In this document: one piece after another, positions 53,468 to 62,076 of the stretch
How the letters are laid out: each line of letters opens with the position of its first letter
Numbering within the stretch: position 1 is the first letter of the stretch
Origin: Clostridium sulfidigenes
GTDB lineage: Bacteria > Bacillota > Clostridia > Clostridiales > Clostridiaceae
Direction: 5' to 3'
DNA length: 64,000 nt
Assembly (NCBI RefSeq): GCF_000732635.1
Contig: NZ_JPMD01000002.1
Coordinates: 1-64,000 of the forward strand
Notes under the pieces: generated by a model
Seen by the model: only the letters and a program-made list of their open reading frames with translations
What the model was told of the DNA's origin: nothing
Databases searched by the model: none
Position numbers and translations under genes: made by a program

Positions 53468-53560
53468 ATTGATAATAGTTATCAATTATTATTAAATCCT
53501 TAATCTTTTATATTTATCTTATATAGGAAATTTCCTTCTATTTACTTCAGGAGGATTTTC
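53468..53560 (+). ncRNA. Candidate Fur-controlled small RNA (~93 nt)
   Basis: The window holds promoter 53433-53461, two Fur-like boxes (53408-53430 and 53469-53485) and an intrinsic terminator: ATAGGAAA (53523-53530) pairs with TTTTCCCTAT (53546-53555), with an inner TTTCCT/AGGAGGA pairing, then a run of six T to 53560. There is no start codon with a ribosome site in between (no ATG at all). I read it as a non-coding RNA of about 93 bases; the GGAGG in the hairpin makes a target-mRNA interaction possible. Not described anywhere that I recall. Confidence 0.5.
53469..53485. promoter_or_regulatory. Fur-box-like operator at the transcription start
   Basis: TTGATAATAGTTATCAA is a perfect palindrome of 7 bases each side. 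Its core TGATAAT-A-GTTATCA matches the consensus 7-1-7 Fur box (TGATAAT-N-ATTATCA) at all but one position. It overlaps the predicted start, so iron-bound Fur would block the promoter. Confidence 0.65.
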
Positions 53561-53693
53561 CCTATTTTTTGTCCTTTTAAGTTCTATACTTTAATTTATA
53601 TTTTTAACAGCCTCTATTATATAGTATATATCTTTAACCATATAAACTACAAAATTCTATATTAAATTAAGAAAGTTATCTAAAAAAATAAAA

Positions 53694-53728
53694 AGTATAC
53701 CCAGCTTCTAAAACCACTTAGGTATACT
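53694..53728 (-). terminator. Terminator at the end of cbiQ
   Basis: Stem AGTATACC/GGTATACT overlapping the last codons of cbiQ, followed on the minus strand by TTTTTATTTTTTT. It shows that no cbiO follows in the operon. Confidence 0.85.
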
Positions 53729-54415
53729 CACCAAAATAATAAGAAATGTAATATATCCTACTATTATAGCTATTCTTTTATATGACAAATGGAATTCTTC
53801 AAAGCCATAATAAATATTTCCTCTATAGCCTCTACTGTTAATTCCATCCTTAATTTCTTTCCAACGTTTTAAAGTATTAATAAAAAGTAAAGCAGCAAGA
53901 CTTCCTGAATCCTTAACCTTATTCTTAAAACCACCAAAGGCGCCTCTACATAACATACTCTTCCGTAATGTTTGAAATTCATCATCTATAAGTATTAAAA
54001 ATCTCTCCATAGACTTTCCTATATCACAAATATCTCTAAGCCAACTTATCTTAGAGAATATATAAAATACATGATCTGTAGGTGTAGTTAAAGTTAAAAA
54101 ACTAACGGATATCCCCCCAGATACCGCCTTTAATATAAGTATTAAAGTACTATACCATCCATAATCAAATACAAAGGTTATAGAAGAAACTAAAGCAAAT
54201 AAAAAAGTTGCCTCTACAAAGTGTTTTACTATATGCATAGGGTTCTTATAAACAATATGAAGTACAAGAAAAAACATTATATTTATAACCAAAGGATAGC
54301 ACCTAGTTGTAAAACTAAGTGCTATTATTGGTAATATACATAAAATTATTTTCTCTATAGGATGAATATTTGCTAATTTACTTAGCTTTGAATATGAAAG
54401 TACTGTCCTTAACAT
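53708..54415 (-). CDS. cbiQ: Cobalt ECF transporter, T component CbiQ
   Basis: A 235-residue membrane protein, the energy-coupling T component, with about five membrane segments. The two cytoplasmic ATPase-coupling helices carry the A-R-G-like motifs: SMLCRGAFGGFK and GINSRGYRGNIYYG. It overlaps the cbiN end by 7 bases. CbiM-N-Q should be joined by the ATPase CbiO, but transcription terminates right after this gene and no cbiO is present in the window. Confidence 0.92.
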   Translation of the reverse strand: MLRTVLSYSKLSKLANIHPIEKIILCILPIIALSFTTRCYPLVINIMFFLVLHIVYKNPMHIVKHFVEATFLFALVSSITFVFDYGWYSTLILILKAVSGGISVSFLTLTTPTDHVFYIFSKISWLRDICDIGKSMERFLILIDDEFQTLRKSMLCRGAFGGFKNKVKDSGSLAALLFINTLKRWKEIKDGINSRGYRGNIYYGFEEFHLSYKRIAIIVGYITFLIILVSIPKWF

Positions 54416-54720
54416 TCTTTCACTTTTCCACCTACATTAGTCTTAGCTCCCTTATTCTTTGAAGCTCCTTTTTTAACACCAATGTAGTATCCTATGAATC
54501 CAGCCCCAATTGCTGCTTGTAAACAGAAAAGGAAGCTTTCAATTTCTCCTGATGGTGGTTCCCACATAGGAGCTGCCCAAGGTTCATAATCTCCATTTAA
54601 TTCTTGGATTTTAACTTCAATTTCTCCATCGGCACCATTAAATTCACCATTTCTACCTAAGAATAAAGATCCTACCACAATTGCTATACATAATAAAATT
54701 AATCCTATATTTTTTTTCAT
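54409..54720 (-). CDS. cbiN: Cobalt transporter accessory protein CbiN
   Basis: A 103-residue protein with two membrane segments, the first at 5-22 (IGLILLCIAIVVGSLFLG) and the second at about 63-85 (ESFLFCLQAAIGAGFIGYYIG). Between them is the extracellular DYEPWAAPMWEPPSGEIES, typical of CbiN, which helps CbiM load cobalt. It starts 1 base after cbiM ends. Confidence 0.92.
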   Translation of the reverse strand: MKKNIGLILLCIAIVVGSLFLGRNGEFNGADGEIEVKIQELNGDYEPWAAPMWEPPSGEIESFLFCLQAAIGAGFIGYYIGVKKGASKNKGAKTNVGGKVKEC

Positions 54721-54721
54721 A

Positions 54722-55462
54722 TTATCTTACACCTCCAACTTCTAATAACTCCTCAGAGGCATGTTTTTCTATAAAGTCAAATATCATAACAGTTATTATT
54801 CCTTCTACTACAGCAAGTGGAACTTGAGTTATAGCAAATATTGATACAAACTTTATAAACGCCGCTGCAAATCCACCTGTAGTAGCTGGGAATGCAAGTC
54901 CAAGTTGAATGGATGTAACTAGATATGTTGCTAAGTCCCCTAAAGTTGCACCAAGGAATATTGCTAATTTTTTATTTTTATTTTTAAACACCTTATAAAT
55001 TGCGAAGGCTACTATTGGTCCTGCAATACCCATTGATAAAACGTTAGCTCCTAAAGTTGTTAATCCTCCATGAGCTAAGAAAAGCGCTTGGAATAAAAGA
55101 ACTACTATAGAAACCACAGACATAGCAAATGGTCCAAATATCATTGCTCCAAGACCTGTACCTGTTGGATGTGATGAACTTCCTGTAACAGAAGGCAATT
55201 TCATTGCTGATAATACAAAAGCAAAAGCCCCAATCAATGCTAATAGCATTTTTAAATCCTTGCTACTCATTGTTTTTTTTCTTATATCTCTAATTCCTAA
55301 TGCTACAAATGGAACGCATGCTACAAAATAAAAAGCACACCAAGCCATTGGTAAAAACCCTTCTGCAATATGCATACCATAAGCTAATTTAGGCACTGTA
55401 AAGAATAGTGCTAATGCCCATATAAATACAAATGATTTTTTAGTAATACTTGATTTATTCAT
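54722..55462 (-). CDS. cbiM: Cobalt ECF transporter, substrate-binding component CbiM
   Basis: A 246-residue S component. A cleaved N-terminal segment ends before MHIAEGFLPMAWCAFYF; the Met-His at the mature N-terminus binds Co2+. Also HPTGTGLGAMIFGPF, and LAHGGLTTLGANVLSMGIAGP, typical CbiM metal-site motifs. Several membrane segments. GGGGGAAAAATT precedes the ATG. First gene of cbiMNQ; 235 bases separate it from cbiJ. I see no cobalamin riboswitch there; the stretch holds only an A+T-rich segment and a hairpin (55647-55678). Confidence 0.95.
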   Translation of the reverse strand: MNKSSITKKSFVFIWALALFFTVPKLAYGMHIAEGFLPMAWCAFYFVACVPFVALGIRDIRKKTMSSKDLKMLLALIGAFAFVLSAMKLPSVTGSSSHPTGTGLGAMIFGPFAMSVVSIVVLLFQALFLAHGGLTTLGANVLSMGIAGPIVAFAIYKVFKNKNKKLAIFLGATLGDLATYLVTSIQLGLAFPATTGGFAAAFIKFVSIFAITQVPLAVVEGIITVMIFDFIEKHASEELLEVGGVR

Positions 55463-55646
55463 AATTTTTCCCCCTTATATTTAGTAAAATTGATTTAATT
55501 TAAATATAATACCGCTAGCAATGCTTATATTTAAATTTCTATATATTTAACTGTAGCTAAATAATGTGATTATAAATAATATACTTAACGTGCACTTTAA
55601 ATATATTAGTATACAATCTATAACATAACTTTTTGTTTTGTATAAA

Positions 55647-55678
55647 AAAAGTTACTCCCACCGTCACCCGAGTCTTTT
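55647..55678 (-). terminator. Hairpin with G-rich loop after cbiJ
   Basis: AAAAGACTC pairs with GAGT-(AA)-CTTTT, with a G-rich 12-base loop (GGGTGACGGTGG) and a run of T downstream on the minus strand. It probably ends the main cbi transcript. The loop is unusually rich in G. Confidence 0.55.
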
Positions 55679-55697
55679 ATTACACTTTGAAATGTTA

Positions 55698-56471
55698 CTA
55701 ATAGTTTTCTTTGTTGCTACAGATATAGTGACTTAATTTTTCTTCATCATTAAAGACAATGCCGTAATCCATGGTCTTTCTTTCTACTACAAAAACTTTA
55801 ATTCCCATGTCTATGGCAGCCTTTATTTTTTCATAAGTTCCACCTTGTGGACCACTGTCCTTTGTTATTAAAGCCTTACCATCATATTCTTTTATAAAGG
55901 CTTTATTTAGTTCATAGCCTATAGGTCCTTTTATGAATATCAAATCCTCTACTCTAACACCTAACGCAAATACTTCCTCCATAACTTTTAAAGAAGGTAG
56001 CACTCTATGAACTATTCTATTCTTAAGTTTTAACTCTAGTATCTTATCTATATTTCTACTTCCTGTAGTATTTAAAATACATCCATCTATATCTTTTAGG
56101 GCTTCTCCTAATTCTTCATAGGTTGGCACCTCTATTATCAAATCATTTTTAGGTAACGTATCTAAAGTACTTTGTCTTTCATACCTTACATACTCAATTC
56201 CCATATCCTTTGCTATCTTCATAGCTGTTCCACTTATTTGAACTGCATAGGGATGAGATGCATCTACAATTACCCTTACACCACTTTTCATAAATAATGC
56301 TTTTAACTCTTCATAAACTAAAGGTTTATCATTTAATATTTTATATTTATAATCCACTAAAAGCTCTCCACCATAGGTTGTAGCTGTGGATACTAAAATG
56401 TTATCTGTATATTTATTTAGATGGGAAAGAATTACCTTTCCCTCTGATGTACCTACTATTAAAGCTATCAT
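55698..56471 (-). CDS. cbiJ: Cobalt-precorrin-6A reductase CbiJ
   Basis: NADH-dependent reduction of cobalt-precorrin-6A in anaerobic cobalamin synthesis. The 257-residue length fits. Characteristic parts are MIALIVGTSEGKVILSHL at the start, VIVDASHPYAVQISGTA, GCILNTTGSRNIDK, and LITKDSGPQGGTYEKIKAA near the end. It follows cbiH by 21 bases in the operon; last gene before the gap to cbiM. Confidence 0.92.
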   Translation of the reverse strand: MIALIVGTSEGKVILSHLNKYTDNILVSTATTYGGELLVDYKYKILNDKPLVYEELKALFMKSGVRVIVDASHPYAVQISGTAMKIAKDMGIEYVRYERQSTLDTLPKNDLIIEVPTYEELGEALKDIDGCILNTTGSRNIDKILELKLKNRIVHRVLPSLKVMEEVFALGVRVEDLIFIKGPIGYELNKAFIKEYDGKALITKDSGPQGGTYEKIKAAIDMGIKVFVVERKTMDYGIVFNDEEKLSHYICSNKENY

Positions 56472-56492
56472 TGTAATTCTCCCCCTAAATGC

Positions 56493-57218
56493 CTACTTGT
56501 TTTCTAATTTATATCCTCTTGGAGTTATAAATAATCCATCTTTTATATAACTCTTAGTGTTTCCTATAATAACCATAGTCATCATATCTACTATAGAATC
56601 ATCAAAGGTTCCTATAGTGCAAACTGTAGCTTCTTGACCTTCTCTTAAGGCATGCTTAACAATAGCAACTGGTGTATCTTCATTTCTATATTCCTTTATT
56701 ATATCTATAGCTTCTCTTAAGTAATGAGGTCTTCCCTTACTCTTTGGATTATAAAGAGATATTATAAAATCCCCTTCTGCTGCAAGCTTAACTCTCTTCT
56801 TTATATCTTCATAAGGAGTCATTAAATCACTTAAGCTTATGTTGCAGTTATCATGCATAAGTGGAGCTCCAACTATTGATCCTGCTGAAGATGATGCTGT
56901 AACCCCTGGGATTACCTCTACTTCTTCATCCTTTTTCATTTCAAGAATTAACCCAGCCATACCATAGATTCCAGCATCTCCTGTACTTACTACAGCTACC
57001 GTTCCTTCACTAGTTAATCTTAAAGCTTCCTGGCATCTTGCCTCTTCACCCATCATTCCTGTAGAATAAACTTTCTTACCATCTAAAAGTGGCTTTATCA
57101 TTTCTATATACTTTGTGTATCCTACTACTATATCGCTTTCTTCTATAGCCTTTACAGCTTTAATTGTCATGTAATCAAGTCCTCCTGGACCGATTCCTAC
57201 TACATATAATTTTCCCAT
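56493..57218 (-). CDS. cbiH: Cobalt-precorrin-3B C17-methyltransferase CbiH
   Basis: SAM-dependent ring-contraction methyltransferase of the tetrapyrrole family. The 241-residue protein has LYVVGIGPGGLDYMTIKA, the VVSTGDAGIYGMAGLILE loop, VIPGVTASSSAGSIVGAPL and ISLYNPKSKGRPHYL. It contracts the corrin ring while methylating C17. It lies 16 bases after cbiG-C. Confidence 0.94.
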   Translation of the reverse strand: MGKLYVVGIGPGGLDYMTIKAVKAIEESDIVVGYTKYIEMIKPLLDGKKVYSTGMMGEEARCQEALRLTSEGTVAVVSTGDAGIYGMAGLILEMKKDEEVEVIPGVTASSSAGSIVGAPLMHDNCNISLSDLMTPYEDIKKRVKLAAEGDFIISLYNPKSKGRPHYLREAIDIIKEYRNEDTPVAIVKHALREGQEATVCTIGTFDDSIVDMMTMVIIGNTKSYIKDGLFITPRGYKLENK

Positions 57219-57234
57219 TATTTTTCCTCCATTA

Positions 57235-57726
57235 TCAGTAGACTAACTTTCCAATACAAAGGGTTATACCTTCAAAACTAATTTTATCTGTAAGTAACTC
57301 TCCCCCTGCTAATTCAACACAAGGTTCACATACCGCTCTCACACCTATAGATTTCTTAACAAAATCACTACCCTTGTATTTATGTTCTATGCTTTCTATT
57401 TCTTTTAAAGAATGAATCTCCATGGGACAGTTTAAAAATTCACTTAAAGCAATTAATGCTCCTTCATTCTTTTTAACTTCCACTGTAGAAATAGTTTTTA
57501 TGGCTCTTAAATCTATATTATATTTCTTTAAAGTATCCACAACAAAATTTTTAACTTTGTCCTTATCCACATCTTTTCTACATCCCATACCTAATATGAT
57601 GTTTTTCCTTATGAGTTTAAGGTGAATCAAGCCTTCAACAGGTGGCAAGTTATCCACATCTATTTTATTAGATACTGTAACCATACCCTTAATATCTACT
57701 TCAGGAATTACATATCCCTTTGGCAT
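57235..57726 (-). CDS. cbiG: CbiG C-terminal half (cobalamin biosynthesis)
   Basis: Normal CbiG is a single ~350-residue protein that opens the ring lactone to release acetaldehyde after C17 methylation. Here the C-terminal domain stands alone (163 residues): NIILGMGCRKDVDKDKVKNF, IKTISTVEVKKNEGALIALS and SIGVRAVCEPCVELAGG, all typical. The preceding frame ends two bases upstream of this ATG. There is no good ribosome site of its own; one missing base (an A3 for A4 near 57734) would rejoin it to the N-terminal half. Confidence 0.85.
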   Translation of the reverse strand: MPKGYVIPEVDIKGMVTVSNKIDVDNLPPVEGLIHLKLIRKNIILGMGCRKDVDKDKVKNFVVDTLKKYNIDLRAIKTISTVEVKKNEGALIALSEFLNCPMEIHSLKEIESIEHKYKGSDFVKKSIGVRAVCEPCVELAGGELLTDKISFEGITLCIGKLVY

Positions 57727-57728
57727 TT

Positions 57729-58229
57729 TTATTTGGCTTCATCATCTAAAAAACCAACCTTAGCTTTATCAACCAATTTGGCAGCTATGTCTTTAGCTAT
57801 TTTCATATCATCTATAATCAGATTATTATTCTTAGCAATCATATCTGGAGCATCTATTCCCATGGAATCAGTGGCTGTAGTTATAACTGGTGTAGCCTTA
57901 AGAATTTCTGAGACTTTTAAAGCAAGTTCATTAGCTCCTCCAAGATGTCCTCCTGCAAGACTTATGGCGAATCTGCTTTCACAGTCTACTACTACCACTG
58001 CTGGGTCCTTATCCTTTCCCTTTAGAAAAGGTGCTATTCCTCTTACTGCAATGCCTGTAGATGAGATAAAAATTATTCCATCTACAGTATTCATAAGCTC
58101 TTCACATACAGATTTTAGTTTGAAGTTTTTGTTATTATAACTAGAGTAAAGCTTAAGCTCTAAAGTTTCACTTAGTTTTTTTGCAATATTATCTCCTTGT
58201 CTTGTTACAGACACCGCTGCTAACTTCAT
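57729..58229 (-). CDS. cbiG: CbiG N-terminal half
   Basis: The N-terminal and central domains of CbiG, 166 residues. Visible: MKLAAVSVTRQGDNIAKKL at the start, DGIIFISSTGIAVRGIAPFL and ISLAGGHLGGANELA. It ends ...FLDDEAK-stop where the fused protein would continue ...KMPKGYVIP. The two halves are either a recent fission (still working through translational coupling) or a frameshift. Confidence 0.85.
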   Translation of the reverse strand: MKLAAVSVTRQGDNIAKKLSETLELKLYSSYNNKNFKLKSVCEELMNTVDGIIFISSTGIAVRGIAPFLKGKDKDPAVVVVDCESRFAISLAGGHLGGANELALKVSEILKATPVITTATDSMGIDAPDMIAKNNNLIIDDMKIAKDIAAKLVDKAKVGFLDDEAK

Positions 58230-58265
58230 AACTCTCCTACTTTCTAGAATTGTACATTCTAAGAA

Positions 58266-59018
58266 TTACTTTTGTCCTTCTCTAAACATATGAGTAAAGG
58301 ATTTATCATATAGAAGACTCTTATCATAATCGCAATTTATAAAGTCCCCTACTAATATTTGAGCACATTTAGTGATTCCTGCTTCTTTAACCTTTTCTGC
58401 TATATCATCTAAAGTTCCAATTATAGCTCTTTCATCTTCCCAAGTAGCTCTTTCAACTACAGCTATATTAACATTCCTTCCATAACCTTTTCTTAGCTTT
58501 GCAACTACCTTATCTATCATGCTAATAGAAAGGAATATAGCCATGGATGCACCAATTGATGCAAGTTTTTCTAAGCTTTCAGTTTCTGGTACTGGAGTTC
58601 TTCCCTCAACTCTAGTTAATATTACAGTTTGAGTTACTGATGGAAGTGTAAATTCCTTTTTTATTACAGATGCTGCTGCTGTAAATGAGCTAACTCCTGG
58701 AATTACCTTGTACTGAATATTTAATTTATCAAGTTCGTCCATTTGTTCTTTGATAGCTCCATAGATAGCTGGATCACCTGTATGAAGTCTTACTACCATT
58801 TTGTTTTCTTTCTCAGCCTTACCCATAACTTCTATAACTTGTTCTAAAGTCATAGATGCTGAATTATGTATTTCACATCCAGCCTTACAATAATTCATAT
58901 GCTCCTTGCTTACAAGAGAGCCTGCATATATAACTACATCTGCCTTTGCAAGTGTATCTCTTCCCTTTACTGTGATTAACTCTGCATCTCCTGGACCTGC
59001 TCCTATAAAATAAACCAT
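58266..59018 (-). CDS. cbiF: Cobalt-precorrin-4 C11-methyltransferase CbiF
   Basis: SAM-dependent methyltransferase, 250 residues: VYFIGAGPGDAELITVKG, DVVIYAGSLVSKEHM, VRLHTGDPAIYGAIKEQM and VIPGVSSFTAAASVI. Methylates C11 of cobalt-precorrin-4. The ATG follows GGAGGAAGA, which overlaps the corrected end of cbiL (stop at 59030-59032), consistent with coupling. Confidence 0.95.
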   Translation of the reverse strand: MVYFIGAGPGDAELITVKGRDTLAKADVVIYAGSLVSKEHMNYCKAGCEIHNSASMTLEQVIEVMGKAEKENKMVVRLHTGDPAIYGAIKEQMDELDKLNIQYKVIPGVSSFTAAASVIKKEFTLPSVTQTVILTRVEGRTPVPETESLEKLASIGASMAIFLSISMIDKVVAKLRKGYGRNVNIAVVERATWEDERAIIGTLDDIAEKVKEAGITKCAQILVGDFINCDYDKSLLYDKSFTHMFREGQK

Positions 59019-59029
59019 TCTTCTTCCTC

Positions 59030-59696
59030 CTAATCTCTATTTGCTATTATAAGTGACATGTATTCTTTATTATCTAAAATATCTTCTCTCTTATGTAAAA
59101 TCTCTTGCCCTTCTCTTCCAGCTTTTTTTTATATATACATAGTTAAAGCCTTTTTCATCAAGAACGTCTAATACTTCTTCTTCTCTTTTATAGACCTTCA
59201 TTATAACTACATACTTTTCATCCTTTATATCTGAAACTCTGCTAGCTGGGGTAATAAGTAATGGTTCATCACCTATAACTAATGGTTTTTGCGCAAGACT
59301 AGCACTAGCACAGAAGGAAGTTATTCCTGGAATTGTTTCAACTTCAAAGCCATGCTCTTCTATATATTTCAGCAAATAAATATATGTACTATAAACAAAA
59401 GGGTCTCCTAAAGTTAAGAAGGCTACATTCTTTCCTTCCTTAAGCTTCTCTTCTATAGCTTTAAAGGCTTCATATATTTTTTCTTCTTGGTCTTCTCCAC
59501 CCATTGGAAATTGCTTTATCATAACTTCTTTATCCTCTGATATAAAGTCCTCTGCAATGCCTAAAGCTATACTTTTCCCACCTTTCATAGCACTTGGTGA
59601 AACAATTACTTCACACATTTCTATAGTTTTAACCGCCTTTAAGGTTAATAGCTCTTTATCTCCTGGTCCTACTCCAACTCCATATAACTTTGCCAT
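59030..59696 (-). pseudogene. cbiL: Cobalt-precorrin-2 C20-methyltransferase CbiL, frameshifted near the C-terminus
   Basis: SAM-dependent methyltransferase acting first in the corrin ring modification. The body is intact: LYGVGVGPGDKELLTLKA, FLTLGDPFVYSTYIYL, IPGITSFCASASLAQKPL. As written the chain stops early at 59091 after KKSWKRRARDFT. At a run of eight A (59123-59130 as T on the plus strand), seven A would instead give ...IKKAGREGQEILHKREDIL and run to the stop at 59030, which restores the family's C-terminal helix. 201 residues as written, about 221 corrected. Confidence 0.88.
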
Positions 59697-59800
59697 CTAT
59701 TTCACTCCTCTATTTCTACTATAAAACAATATTTTCAATTCTTAACTATTTTCTATTGCTGTATTTCCTTGTACTACAAACCTACTACATTACAATATTT

Positions 59801-60364
59801 CTAATTCTTATAAGCCTCTACAATAAAAATTGGATTATATCCAAATAACATATAACTTTGGCCTCTTGTTTTACTTACGCCAACTTGAGTACAGCTAATT
59901 TTTATGTTTAATTCTTTTAAAGTACTCATTGCTTTATATACATTATCAATGGTTATAAAATTTAAAACCATTACTCCATCATCTTCAAGAAGGTTATGGC
60001 ATTTCTCAATTATTTTTTCAAGATTTCCACCACTACCTCCAATAAAGATACTATTAAACTTTTCCTTAATAGAGTCTAACGCTTCTAAAGCTTCACCTTC
60101 TATAATCTCTAAATTATCACAATTAAACTTATCTTTATTTTTATAGATTACCTCTAAGGCTTCTTCATCTCTCTCTATTGCAACAACACTACCAGAAGTG
60201 CAAATCTTACTTCCTTGAATTGATATGGAACCAGTTCCAGCTCCTACATCTAGAAGTTTAGAATTTTCCTCTAAATTAAGTTTTGCTACACTTAGAATTC
60301 TAACTTCTTCCTTTGTCATAGGACAGTTTCCTCTTATAAACTCTTCATCTTTTATATATTTCAT
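59801..60364 (-). CDS. cbiT: Cobalt-precorrin-6B C15-methyltransferase (decarboxylating) CbiT
   Basis: 187-residue SAM methyltransferase: CPMTKEEVRILSVAKLNL, LLDVGAGTGSISIQGS (SAM loop), FIGGSGGNLEKIIEKC. It methylates C15 and decarboxylates the acetate at C12. It is directly adjacent to cbiE with no gap. The 104 bases between it and cbiL show nothing else. Confidence 0.94.
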   Translation of the reverse strand: MKYIKDEEFIRGNCPMTKEEVRILSVAKLNLEENSKLLDVGAGTGSISIQGSKICTSGSVVAIERDEEALEVIYKNKDKFNCDNLEIIEGEALEALDSIKEKFNSIFIGGSGGNLEKIIEKCHNLLEDDGVMVLNFITIDNVYKAMSTLKELNIKISCTQVGVSKTRGQSYMLFGYNPIFIVEAYKN

Positions 60365-60970
60365 TTAAACTTCCTCCACTACAAAGACACTTAATGAAGA
60401 AAATTCCTTCTCCATTATCTCTTCTGGTGTACCTACTGTTATTTTCTCATCTTCATAGGATAAATTTTCTCCTACCCATATATTACAACTTATATTTTCT
60501 ATAAACAGTTTATTTGCTAAAACCTTAGGTGAATTTTTACTATCTGTTAAGAATATACACATACTATTTTCTTTAACAACAGTTAAAAAATCTTCTTCTC
60601 TTCCATGGACACTGCCTAAAAATTTTCCATTCCAACTCTTCCCTATCTTGCTCATTAGATATTGAAAAGAGCTAAGTCCTGGTATTATCTCTATAGGCTC
60701 CTCTTTTATATTTCTCTTTATATAATCAGTAACTCCATAAAAACATGGGTCTCCCGATGCAATTATAGATATTTTCTTGCTCTTATTCTCTTCTACTATC
60801 TTTAAAATATCTGATAAAGACTTAACTGCCACTCTTTCAGTATTTATAAAATTTACACTTTCCAAAGCTCTAGAAAATCCTACTAACATATCACTATTTT
60901 CTAAAGTTTCAACAGCCTTAGGAAGTATATACTCCTTACTTCCTGGACCAAGTCCTACTACATAAATCAT
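60365..60970 (-). CDS. cbiE: Cobalt-precorrin-7 C5-methyltransferase CbiE
   Basis: 201-residue methyltransferase of the tetrapyrrole family: IYVVGLGPGSKEYILPKA, IIASGDPCFYGVTDYIK, IIPGLSSFQYLMSKIG, and SVHGREEDFLTVVKENS. Methylates C5; in many bacteria CbiE and CbiT are fused as CobL. Here they are separate but adjacent. 10 bases after cbiD. Confidence 0.93.
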   Translation of the reverse strand: MIYVVGLGPGSKEYILPKAVETLENSDMLVGFSRALESVNFINTERVAVKSLSDILKIVEENKSKKISIIASGDPCFYGVTDYIKRNIKEEPIEIIPGLSSFQYLMSKIGKSWNGKFLGSVHGREEDFLTVVKENSMCIFLTDSKNSPKVLANKLFIENISCNIWVGENLSYEDEKITVGTPEEIMEKEFSSLSVFVVEEV

Positions 60971-60980
60971 CTTTCCACCT

Positions 60981-62060
60981 CTATAATGTTGTAGCTAATA
61001 TCTTAGGATTAGTTGCACCCCAATACATAACTACATCACATTTAAGTTCACCATAGCTATAAAGCTCCATTCTTTTCTTCACTTTATCTACAATAGTTTT
61101 ATATATCTCACTATATTCACCCTTTAAAGCTTTTATAGCACCCTCTGTAGTCTTTTCATTATATATACTTCTAACTAAGTCATGTGGAGCTCCTGCTAAT
61201 GCTAATTCTAATGCTATTACTTCTAGTCTTACATCACATACTCTACTGTGAGTGTTAAAGCTACCAGCAGATATCTTACATATCTTACCTATATGACCTA
61301 TTATAATTATCTCTTTAACTCCACAGCTAACACAACATTCTATAGCAAATCCAACAAAGTTTGATATTATAGCCACTTGATCTATAGAATATCCCATAGA
61401 TTCTGCAACCTTTTCTCCCATGTTTCCAAAGGCTAATATAAGAACCTTATTTTTTAAAGCCTTTTGAGTTATCTCAATTTTTATTGATTCTTTAATTGAT
61501 TCTTCAGACATAGGATAAACAATTCCTGTAGTTCCTAATATGGATATTCCTCCTATTATATTAAGTCTAGGATTAAAGGTTTTCTTTGCTACTTCTTCTC
61601 CCCTTGGTACAAATATAGTAATAGTAACTCCTTCATCCTCTGGAAGCACACTACTTACCTCTTGCTCTATCATAAGTCTAGGTACTGGATTAATAGCAGC
61701 TTCACCCTTTTCAATATAGAGGCCTTCACCATTAACTACTCCTACACCTTTTCCACCTTTTAAAATATATCTTTCTTCACCCTTTTCAGCTCTTGCCCAT
61801 ATAGGTAATCCGTGAGTAGCATCTATGTCATCTCCACCATCTTTTATAATGGAACATTCCACATAGTCATCACCAAAAACAACTTCATCTATTACTAAGT
61901 TTAAAATTATTCCCTTTGGTGTATTAATCTCTATCTCTTTAATTTTTTTACCAGTAAAAAGCATGTAAGTAGCTGCCTTAGCAGCAGCTGCTGCACAGGA
62001 ACCTGTAGTATAACCACATCTTAACTTTTTACCATTACTGTTAACATATAAGTCTAACAT
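60981..62060 (-). CDS. cbiD: Cobalt-precorrin-5B C1-methyltransferase CbiD
   Basis: 359-residue enzyme of the anaerobic pathway; it has no counterpart in the aerobic route, so it helps to define the route as anaerobic. Visible: [47 protein letters not shown] and [21 protein letters not shown]-dependent methylation at C1. It lies 16 bases after cbiC. Confidence 0.95.
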   Translation of the reverse strand: MLDLYVNSNGKKLRCGYTTGSCAAAAAKAATYMLFTGKKIKEIEINTPKGIILNLVIDEVVFGDDYVECSIIKDGGDDIDATHGLPIWARAEKGEERYILKGGKGVGVVNGEGLYIEKGEAAINPVPRLMIEQEVSSVLPEDEGVTITIFVPRGEEVAKKTFNPRLNIIGGISILGTTGIVYPMSEESIKESIKIEITQKALKNKVLILAFGNMGEKVAESMGYSIDQVAIISNFVGFAIECCVSCGVKEIIIIGHIGKICKISAGSFNTHSRVCDVRLEVIALELALAGAPHDLVRSIYNEKTTEGAIKALKGEYSEIYKTIVDKVKKRMELYSYGELKCDVVMYWGATNPKILATTL

Positions 62061-62076
62061 TCTAATACCTTCTTTA

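Noticed and set aside
53520..53690. A protein gene starting after GGAGG at 53540 on the plus strand
   Set aside because: The frame after it opens with ATT and has no ATG, GTG or TTG at suitable spacing; the GGAGG is part of the terminator hairpin.
55463..55697. A cobalamin or metal riboswitch upstream of cbiM
   Set aside because: No conserved core of a cobalamin aptamer is present in the 235 bases; only a hairpin with a G-rich loop, which is best read as the terminator of cbiJ.
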